NCBI GenBank assembly: GCA_036501425.1
Contig: DASYAI010000015.1
Location: 1-10,851, forward strand
DNA length: 10,851 nt
From: DATKRB01 sp036501425
Lineage (GTDB): Bacteria; Actinomycetota; Acidimicrobiia; Acidimicrobiales; RAAP-2
Direction of reading: 5' to 3'
The notes beneath the pieces are model-generated. The model searched no databases and had not been told where the DNA came from. It was given only the letters and a program-made list of their open reading frames with translations. Numbering within the stretch: position 1 is the first letter of the stretch; every line of letters starts with the position of its first letter. Below are positions 6,284 through 10,851 of this stretch, one piece after another. The position numbers and the translations under genes are program-made.

Positions 6284-7327
6284 TCAGGGTCGCCAGGCGG
6301 GCGAGGGGGCGGCGAGGCCCAGCGGAGCCCGGGCCCGGAGGGCGGCGAAGGGGACCGACACCTGCCGGATCGCCACCGGGCTGCCGTCGGGGAGCTCGAG
6401 GTCGCCCAGGGCGGCTCGGATTCGCGCCAGCTCCTGGGCCGAGGCGAGGGGCATGAGGACGGTCGCCCCCTCGCCCGGTGTCGTCAGCACCGGCAGCGAC
6501 GGCCCGACGGTGTCCACGACCCGCCGCACCAGGTCGTCGTAGAGGTCGTCGGCGCCGACGCGGGTCCCGCGGGCCGGACCCACGGTGAACGCCGGCAGGG
6601 GGGTGGGGGCCCGGCGGCGGGCCCAGCCGCCCACGATGTCGAGCGCCATGGCGACCGGGTCCACCAGCGGGCGGACCCGGGTGCCGCTGATGTTGCGCCA
6701 GCGCACGGGGACCTGCGCGATGGTGAGCCCCAGCTGCCGGGCCACGTAGAGCACCTCGACGTCGAATGCGAAGCCGTCGATACCGGTGCAATGGAACAGG
6801 AGCCGGGCGACCGATGACCGGAAGCCCTTGAACCCGCACTGGGTGTCCCCGAGCTCGAGCCCGGTCAGGCCGTTCACCAGCCGGTTGAAGACCCGGCCCA
6901 TCACCTTGCGCCGGGTGCTGTCGCCCTCGGCCCGCGAGCCTTTGAGGGTCCGGGCGCCGATCGCCACGTGCGCGGTGTAGAGGGCCTCGACGAGCAACGG
7001 GAACTGATCGGGGTCGATGGCCATGTCGGCATCGGTGAAGGCGACCGAAAGGCCCTGGGCCCGCCCGACCCCCAGGCGGATCGCCCCGCCCTTGCCCCGG
7101 TTGCGCTCGGAGCGCACGATCTGGGTGTGGGGGAGGTGGGCGAGGAGGTCGGCCGCCACCGAGGCGGTGCCGTCGGTGCTCCCGTCGTCGACCAGCACGA
7201 CCTCGGTGCTCACCGGGTCCACGGCGCCGTCAGCGATCGCCTTGTCGAGCCGCTCGATGCCGTCGGCGAGCCGCCCGGCCTCGTTGAAGGCGGGGACCAC
7301 GATGCTCAAGCTGATCGTGCCCGCCAT
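6284..7327 (-). CDS. Family 2 glycosyltransferase, polyprenyl/dolichyl-phosphate sugar synthase type (ALG5/DPM1-like), with C-terminal extension
   Basis: The protein has 347 residues. Residues 1-240 form a GT-A domain: LSIVVPAFNEAGRL (7-20), VVLVDDGSTDGT (43-54), NRGKGGAIRLG (76-86), the metal-binding DAD at 99-101, and DTQCGFKGFR (161-170), a block typical of ALG5-like polyprenyl-phosphate glucosyltransferases. GFAFDVEVLYVARQLG (185-200) and VPVRWRNISGTRVRP (206-220) complete the pattern. Such enzymes load a sugar from a nucleotide onto polyprenyl phosphate at the inner membrane face for export. No membrane span is present. Residues about 241-347 are an extra segment not found in the minimal enzymes and not recognised by me. 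The start is the ATG at 7327; the frame is open to 7471, but that part is Arg-rich and lies before the conserved N-terminus. GGAGG lies 11 bases upstream. The gene is downstream of the NlpC/P60 gene and convergent with the GNAT gene. Confidence 0.9.
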   Translation of the reverse strand: MAGTISLSIVVPAFNEAGRLADGIERLDKAIADGAVDPVSTEVVLVDDGSTDGTASVAADLLAHLPHTQIVRSERNRGKGGAIRLGVGRAQGLSVAFTDADMAIDPDQFPLLVEALYTAHVAIGARTLKGSRAEGDSTRRKVMGRVFNRLVNGLTGLELGDTQCGFKGFRSSVARLLFHCTGIDGFAFDVEVLYVARQLGLTIAQVPVRWRNISGTRVRPLVDPVAMALDIVGGWARRRAPTPLPAFTVGPARGTRVGADDLYDDLVRRVVDTVGPSLPVLTTPGEGATVLMPLASAQELARIRAALGDLELPDGSPVAIRQVSVPFAALRARAPLGLAAPSPAWRP

Positions 7328-7336
7328 CTCGCGCCC

Positions 7337-7365
7337 AGCCTCCCCCTCGTGGCAGGCCGGGTCAA
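7337..7365 (-). promoter_or_regulatory. Candidate promoter of the ALG5-like gene
   Basis: On the minus strand TTGACC (7360-7365) is 17 bases from GAGGCT (7337-7342), which is one base from the TANNNT -10 pattern, and the ATG follows nine bases later. It lies immediately downstream of the hairpin at 7366-7383, so the glycosyltransferase may have its own start of transcription instead of depending on read-through. Confidence 0.35.
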
Positions 7366-7383
7366 GGCACCCCCCCCGGTGCC
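7366..7383 (-). terminator. Short GC hairpin after the NlpC/P60 gene
   Basis: GGCACC (7366-7371) and GGTGCC (7378-7383) form a perfect 6-base stem around a 6-base homopolymer loop. There is no U-tract, as is common in high-GC genomes. Its place about 100 bases after the NlpC/P60 stop and right before a promoter-like -35 suits a terminator, but the role is inferred. Confidence 0.3.
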
Positions 7384-7444
7384 TACGGCGTCGGTGCAGC
7401 CTCCGGCGTCGCGGCGCGGTGCACCCGTCTGGCGTCGCGACGCC
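7378..7444. repeat. Three imperfect tandem units in the NlpC/P60-glycosyltransferase intergenic region
   Basis: Read on the plus strand, each unit begins GGTGC and ends GGCGTCG: about 7378-7393, 7393-7417 and 7418-7444. GGCGTCG occurs at 7387, 7405 and 7431. The last unit ends in a perfect 14-base palindrome (7431-7444, GGCGTCGCGACGCC). The spacing is uneven (18 and 26 bases), so these look like repeated binding sites or decayed duplications and not like a coding repeat. Confidence 0.5.
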
Positions 7445-7482
7445 CGCGATGCCGGTGCCGGGCCCGCGCACACGCCCCGAGG

Positions 7483-8718
7483 TCAGGGGCGGACGGCGTA
7501 GCTACCGGTGATCGGACCCGGGAACGAGGTGTACTGGACGTAGGCGCCGGTGTGCGGCGCCTCGATGAACTCGCCCGGGCCCACGTACATGACCACGTGG
7601 CCGGGCGGCGCGCCTTCACTGAACACCAGGTCGCCCGGCTGGAGGCTGGTGAGCGGCACCCGGTTGGACAGGGCCCACTGGGTCTCGCTCGTGCGCGGGA
7701 TGCGCACGCCGGCCTGGGCCCACGCCCACTGGGTGAGACCTGAGCAGTCGAAGCCGCCGGACTGGCCGGCGCTCTTGGGCGTCTCGCCCCCATAGACGTA
7801 GGGCACGCCGAGCTGGGTCTCGGCCGCCGCCACCGCCGCCATGCCGGCCGCCGAGCCGCTGGCGGAGCCGGAGATCGAGATGCCCGCCGACGACGCGGCC
7901 TGCGCCGCGGCCTGGTTGGCGGCGGTGGCGGCGGTGGCGGCGGCGGACCCGCCCACCGATCCGGCGACCGCGGCCGCGGTCGCCGCGGCGTTCGCCGCCG
8001 ATTGCGCCGCCGCGTGGGTGCGCGCCGCGGCGGCCGCTGCCGCGGCGGCCTGCGCCTTGGCGGCGGCGGCAGCAGCCACCTGCTGGGCCAGCGCCCCCTT
8101 CACCTGGCCGAGCGTTGCCTCGGCCGTCTGGGTCTGGGTGGTGTTGGCGGTGGTCAGCGCCTCGAGCTGCGCGGCGGTAGTTCCGGCCCGTTGCTGCTCG
8201 GCCTCCTGCTCGGTCCGCTGGGCGAGCAGCTGGGCCTCGGTGGCCTCGAGCTCGTCGCTCAGCGTGGCGACGTCGCCGACCACCGCGTCCTGGTACTCGG
8301 TGCGGGCGTCGGACTTGGTCGCCGGCGAGGTGAACAGGGCCTGGGCGTTGGCGTTCGGGGTGTCGAAGACGTAGGCGTTGAGCGCCACCCGGCCCAGTTG
8401 GGCCTTCACCTTGGCCAGGTGCACCTGGGTGGTCGCGATCGACGCCGCGGTGCTGGCCAGCTGGGTCTGGATGGCCTGCTGCTCGGCCTGGGCGGCGTCG
8501 AACTGCTGCGCCAGGGCGTCCCCTTTGGACTGCTGCTGGGCGATCGTCGCCTCGAGCTGGCTGATCTGCTGCTGGGTGGCGGCGATCTGGGCGGGCGAGG
8601 GCGCGGGGGATGCGCCCGCCTGGCCCGGCCACGCCGCACCAGCAACCGATGCGAAGAGGAGCGTCGCGAGAATGACCGGGCGCGCGCCGCGCCAGCCCCG
8701 ACACTCGACCCCAGCCAC
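7483..8718 (-). CDS. Secreted NlpC/P60 peptidoglycan endopeptidase with coiled coil (RipA/CwlO-like)
   Basis: The protein has 411 residues. A signal peptide (1-36: basic start, ILATLLFASVAGA core, likely cut near QAGA/SPAPS) is followed by a Gln/Ala-rich coiled coil (about 43-115 and 145-215), an Ala/Gly/Ser low-complexity linker (214-298) and a C-terminal NlpC/P60 domain (299-411). Catalytic residues are Cys325 in FDCSGLTQWAW, His374 in GHVVMYVG and Glu386 in FIEAPHTG; the spacing of 49 and 12 residues matches the Cys-His-Glu triad I recall for mycobacterial RipA. Such enzymes cut the stem peptide (D-Glu to meso-diaminopimelate) during cell separation; the coiled coil usually restrains activity or docks to an FtsEX-type partner. 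The GTG start at 8718 lies six bases from a -10 box, so the mRNA is probably leaderless. The gene is divergent from the carboxylesterase gene. Confidence 0.92.
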   Translation of the reverse strand: MAGVECRGWRGARPVILATLLFASVAGAAWPGQAGASPAPSPAQIAATQQQISQLEATIAQQQSKGDALAQQFDAAQAEQQAIQTQLASTAASIATTQVHLAKVKAQLGRVALNAYVFDTPNANAQALFTSPATKSDARTEYQDAVVGDVATLSDELEATEAQLLAQRTEQEAEQQRAGTTAAQLEALTTANTTQTQTAEATLGQVKGALAQQVAAAAAAKAQAAAAAAAAARTHAAAQSAANAAATAAAVAGSVGGSAAATAATAANQAAAQAASSAGISISGSASGSAAGMAAVAAAETQLGVPYVYGGETPKSAGQSGGFDCSGLTQWAWAQAGVRIPRTSETQWALSNRVPLTSLQPGDLVFSEGAPPGHVVMYVGPGEFIEAPHTGAYVQYTSFPGPITGSYAVRP

Positions 8719-8724
8719 GCTCGA

Positions 8725-8753
8725 AGCGTATCGGTCGACCTGTTGGAATCCAA
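8725..8753 (-). promoter_or_regulatory. Promoter of the NlpC/P60 gene, probably leaderless
   Basis: On the minus strand TTGGAT (8748-8753), a 17-base spacer and TACGCT (8725-8730) are followed six bases later by the GTG start at 8718. There is no Shine-Dalgarno. Spacing, TANNNT form and proximity to the start all fit an actinobacterial leaderless promoter. Confidence 0.6.
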
Positions 8754-8841
8754 AGGAACTGGTGGCCGGCGCCGGGTGGTGGTCGACTCGGGACGCGCCG
8801 ATCGACGTCGAGCGATGCGCTCAGGAGCCGGGTGGGGCCCG

Positions 8842-8847
8842 TAGGGT
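8842..8847 (+). promoter_or_regulatory. -10 box of the carboxylesterase gene, probably leaderless
   Basis: TAGGGT (8842-8847) lies eight bases before the GTG at 8856, the usual distance from a -10 box to +1. No convincing -35 is present at the expected position. This supports GTG 8856 over the in-frame GTG at 8832, which does have AGGAG (8823-8827) four bases upstream. Confidence 0.5.
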
Positions 8848-8855
8848 CTGAGCCA

Positions 8856-10406
8856 GTGGCGCAGACGGTGCAGACGGTCTGGACGGCGGGCGGTCGGGTG
8901 CGCGGCGAGCGACGCGACGACGTCTGGTGCTTCGCCAGTGTCCCCTACGCCCGGGCCCCCGTCGGCCCGCTGCGCTGGCGGCCGCCCCAACCGCTCGACG
9001 GGTGGACGGGGATCCTCGACGCCACCGAGTTCGGTGCCATCGCGCCCCAGGCGCCGGGCGCCGGCGGTCTGGTGCTGCCCGGCGATCCGGAGCACCAGAG
9101 CGAGGACTGTCTCACCCTCAACGTCTGGACGCCGGGCCTCGACGCTGGCGGACGGCCGGTGATGGTGTGGATCCACGGCGGGGGGTTCACCGGCGGCAGC
9201 GGGGCCGCCCGCCTCTATCGCGGCGACGAGCTGGCCCGCCGGGGGGACCTCGTCGTGGTGACGGTGAACTACCGGCTCGGCGCGTTCGGCTTCCTGTCCC
9301 ACGGCGCCCTCGAGTCCACCCGATCTCCGGCGATCTCGGGCAACTGGGGCCTGCTCGACCAGGTCGCCGCGCTCGAGTGGGTCCGCGACCACGTCGCCGA
9401 GTTCGGCGGCGACCCGTCCAACGTGACCGTGTTCGGTGAGTCGGCGGGTTCGATGAGCATCGGGGCGCTGCTGGCGATGCCCCAGGCCCGCGGGCTGTTC
9501 CACCGGGCCATCATGGAGAGCGGGCCGCCGTTCGCCCACTCCCTCGACGACGCCCGCTGGATCGGTGGGCAGGTCGCCGCGGTGCTGGGTTTGAGGGAGG
9601 CCACGCGCGCCGAGTGGGAATCGGTGCCCATGGCGGACCTTGTTGCCGCGGTCGCCGCCCTCCAGTCGCTTCCGCCGGCACCCGGTCGCCTTCCGCTGCC
9701 GTTCCTGCCGGTGGTCGACGGCGTCTGCCTGGCCCGGCCGCCCTACGAGACGGTGCTCGCCGGGCGGGGGGCCCGGGTACCGCTCATGATCGGTACCAAT
9801 CGGGACGAGCTCACGCTCTTCGCCCTCAACGACCCCCAGGCCGCTGCCCTCGACGCAGCGCTGCTCGAGACCTGGGTGGGTCAAGCGGTGCCCGACGGAT
9901 CGGCCGCCCCGGCGATCGCCGCGTACCGCGCCGCACGTGAGCAGCGGGGCGAGCCGGTCACCCCGCGCGATCTCTGGATCGCCATGGGCACCGACTTCGT
10001 CTTCCGCTGGCCGTCCTTGCGCCTGGCGGCGGCGCACCGCCTGGTGGAGCCGGCCACGTTTGCCTACCTGTTCACCTGGGAGACCCCCGCGTTCGACGGT
10101 CAGCTCGGATCCGCCCACGCGCTAGAGATCCCCTTCGTGTTCGGCCACCTGCGCCAGCGGGCGGTGAACGCGTTCAGTGGGGGCGGGCCCGCCGCCGAGC
10201 GCCTTTCGGACCAGATGCTCGGGGCATGGTCCGCCTTCGCCCGCTGGGGCGATCCGTCGCTCGGCGGGGGAGGGGAGTGGCCGGCGTGGGATCCGGTGCA
10301 ACGATCGACGATGGTGTTCGGCAACCCGAGCGAGCTGGTGGATGCCCCGCGCGACGAAGAGCTGGCCGTGTGGGAGGCGTGGGCGCCGCTGGCCATGCCC
10401 CGTTAG
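8856..10406 (+). CDS. Type B carboxylesterase (alpha/beta-hydrolase)
   Basis: The enzyme has 516 residues from this start, the usual size for the family; starting at GTG 8832 would add eight. It hydrolyses carboxylic esters, and the physiological substrate is not evident. It opens TAGGRVRGERRDDVWCFASVPYA-like with PVGPLRWRPPQP, the standard N-terminal block. EDCLTLNVW (83-91) is the second family signature. HGGGF (107-111) supplies the oxyanion hole. GESAGS contains the nucleophile Ser196. Glu318 in GTNRDELTLF and His421 in GSAHALEIPFVFG complete the triad. HALEIPFVFG and the C-terminal WPAWDP block are typical. I see no signal peptide, so it is probably cytosolic. The gene is monocistronic, divergent from the NlpC/P60 gene and followed by the tRNA 68 bases later. 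Confidence 0.92.
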   Translation: MAQTVQTVWTAGGRVRGERRDDVWCFASVPYARAPVGPLRWRPPQPLDGWTGILDATEFGAIAPQAPGAGGLVLPGDPEHQSEDCLTLNVWTPGLDAGGRPVMVWIHGGGFTGGSGAARLYRGDELARRGDLVVVTVNYRLGAFGFLSHGALESTRSPAISGNWGLLDQVAALEWVRDHVAEFGGDPSNVTVFGESAGSMSIGALLAMPQARGLFHRAIMESGPPFAHSLDDARWIGGQVAAVLGLREATRAEWESVPMADLVAAVAALQSLPPAPGRLPLPFLPVVDGVCLARPPYETVLAGRGARVPLMIGTNRDELTLFALNDPQAAALDAALLETWVGQAVPDGSAAPAIAAYRAAREQRGEPVTPRDLWIAMGTDFVFRWPSLRLAAAHRLVEPATFAYLFTWETPAFDGQLGSAHALEIPFVFGHLRQRAVNAFSGGGPAAERLSDQMLGAWSAFARWGDPSLGGGGEWPAWDPVQRSTMVFGNPSELVDAPRDEELAVWEAWAPLAMPR

Positions 10407-10474
10407 GCTGATCGCCCGAAGGTCAGTCGTACGGAGAGCGTCGGCAGCGCTCCCACCACTGGCTCGACGAGGGC

Positions 10475-10548
10475 GGGGACGTAGCCCAACCGGCAGAGGC
10501 AGGGCGCTTAAACCGCCTCCAGTGAGGGTTCGAATCCCTCCGTCCCCA
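10475..10548 (+). tRNA. tRNA with UAA (Leu) anticodon but class I short variable loop
   Basis: The 74-base RNA folds as a full cloverleaf: acceptor GGGGACG/CGTCCCC (10475-10481 with 10541-10547), discriminator A10548, D-arm 10484-10500 (three pairs, GG in the loop), anticodon stem GGGCG/CGCCT with loop CTTAAAC (10507-10513), a five-base variable loop (10519-10523), and T-arm GAGGG-TTCGAAT-CCCTC (10524-10540). Anticodon bases 10509-10511 are TAA, which reads the UUA leucine codon. Canonical bacterial tRNA-Leu is class II with a long variable arm, so the identity is uncertain. CCA is not encoded. Upstream, TAGGCT at 10404-10409 overlaps the esterase stop and could be a -10 box, without a clear -35. 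Downstream, an 11-position stem at 10579-10607 may terminate it. Confidence 0.85.
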
Positions 10549-10552
10549 CGAG

Positions 10553-10572
10553 ATTCGACAAACGAATTTGTC
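10553..10572. other. Two mutually exclusive small hairpins 3' of the tRNA
   Basis: ATTCG/CGAAT (10553-10557 with 10563-10567) and GACAAA/TTTGTC (10557-10562 with 10567-10572) overlap and cannot form together. The stretch is AT-rich against its surroundings. It may take part in 3' processing of the tRNA precursor; that is inference. Confidence 0.35.
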
Positions 10573-10578
10573 CGCGCC

Positions 10579-10607
10579 CCTGATGCGGCCGAAGGTGCCG
10601 CTTCAGG
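10579..10607. terminator. Hairpin between the tRNA and the MBL gene, overlapping the MBL stop codon
   Basis: Bases 10579-10589 pair with 10597-10607: 10 pairs with one T/T mismatch around a 7-base loop. The stop codon of the minus-strand MBL gene (10603-10605) lies inside the stem. With convergent genes on both sides it could serve both, although neither side has a U-tract. Confidence 0.5.
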
Positions 10608-10851
10608 ACTGGACGTCGACGAGTCGCCTGTCGTAGTCGTCCGCGAGTGCCAGGAGTGCCCCTGACCCATCGCCGGAGAAGCAGGAGCCATGCATGACGG
10701 CAAGCGTCGTAGGACCAAGGTCGGCCAGTCGCCGGATCGTGGGAGCGGTGTTCGGAGTGAGGCAAGTGGCCCCGAAGACATCCTCTGCCTGCGCAGCGGC
10801 CCCGACAATGTCCTCGGTCGTGATCGCCGGGCCGTTGCCGAGTTGGGTGAG
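10603..10851 (-). CDS. MBL-fold metallo-hydrolase, C-terminal 82 residues (cut by window edge)
   Basis: The frame is open from the window edge to a TGA at 10603-10605, giving 82 residues. The block RRLADLGPTTLAVMHGSCFS followed by GDGSGALLALADDYDRRL is the C-terminal end typical of MBL-fold metallo-hydrolases, in which the His of the 'l.l.HG' motif (residue 54 of the fragment) is a late metal ligand. The preceding part (TTEDIVGAAAQAEDVFGAT, then LTPNTAPTIRRLADL) is helical. The start and the HxHxDH metal motif lie outside the window, so the substrate class cannot be judged. The gene is convergent with the tRNA. Confidence 0.72.
   Translation of the reverse strand, partial: LTQLGNGPAITTEDIVGAAAQAEDVFGATCLTPNTAPTIRRLADLGPTTLAVMHGSCFSGDGSGALLALADDYDRRLVDVQS

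Noticed and set aside
7328..7471. N-terminal extension of the ALG5-like glycosyltransferase
   Set aside because: It is Arg/His-rich and built from the intergenic repeats; the conserved family N-terminus begins at the ATG at 7327.
7841..8374. Ala-rich plus-strand frame opposite the NlpC/P60 gene
   Set aside because: It is the complement of the Ala-rich linker and coiled coil; GCC/GCG runs read as Ala or Gly on either strand.
10122..10808. Minus-strand open frames across the tRNA (also 10508-10765)
   Set aside because: They translate the antisense of the tRNA (GDGGIRTLTGGG and VGTEGFEPSLEAV are hallmark artefacts) and overlap the 3' end of the esterase gene; no independent protein signature.
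10475..10851. tRNA as an integration site for a mobile element
   Set aside because: No integrase, no duplicated tRNA 3' end and no composition shift beyond about 20 bases; the following gene is an ordinary MBL hydrolase.

Overview
The window is very GC-rich and carries nine protein genes, two of them cut by the window edges, plus one tRNA. A WhiB-family regulator, a RipA-like NlpC/P60 endopeptidase with a coiled coil, and TANNNT -10 boxes placed 6 to 8 bases before GTG starts all point to an actinobacterium (Actinomycetota). The style suggests an Acidimicrobiia-like lineage, but that is inference; no rRNA or marker gene is present to settle it.

Layout. Bases 1-2839 (minus): a 779-residue fusion of an ECF-type sigma factor, a zinc-binding anti-sigma-like segment, one membrane span, a Ser/Thr/Pro/Gly stalk and three Ig-like repeats. 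It is followed 36 bases later by the first 154 codons of a divergent glycosyltransferase-2-like protein that runs off the left edge. A promoter and a 26-base palindrome lie upstream of the fusion gene. Bases 2992-3405 (minus): an unrecognised small protein. It is divergent, across a 238-base intergenic region, from a 287-residue WhiB protein (3644-4507, plus) that is two to three times the usual size. Bases 4568-6282 (plus): a class V (alanine/serine-glyoxylate type) aminotransferase and a RimJ/RimL-type GNAT acetyltransferase, coupled by an ATGA overlap. Bases 6284-8718 (minus): an ALG5/DPM1-like family 2 glycosyltransferase with an extra C-terminal segment, and upstream of it the secreted NlpC/P60 endopeptidase. 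The 155 bases between them hold a hairpin, a three-unit repeat and a candidate promoter. Bases 8856-10406 (plus): a type B carboxylesterase, divergent from the NlpC/P60 gene. Bases 10475-10548 (plus): a tRNA with a UAA (Leu) anticodon but a class I short variable loop. Bases 10603-10851 (minus): the C-terminal 82 residues of an MBL-fold hydrolase, with a strong hairpin overlapping its stop codon.

How they fit together. Much of the window looks like envelope biology: a sigma factor apparently tethered to a cell-surface sensor, two family 2 glycosyltransferase-type genes (one only a divergent fragment) and a peptidoglycan hydrolase. The metabolic genes (aminotransferase/GNAT, carboxylesterase, MBL hydrolase) are separate transcription units with no obvious link to it. 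No mobile element, CRISPR array or prophage signature was seen. The two features I find least ordinary are the one-piece sigma/anti-sigma/Ig receptor and the class I UAA tRNA.
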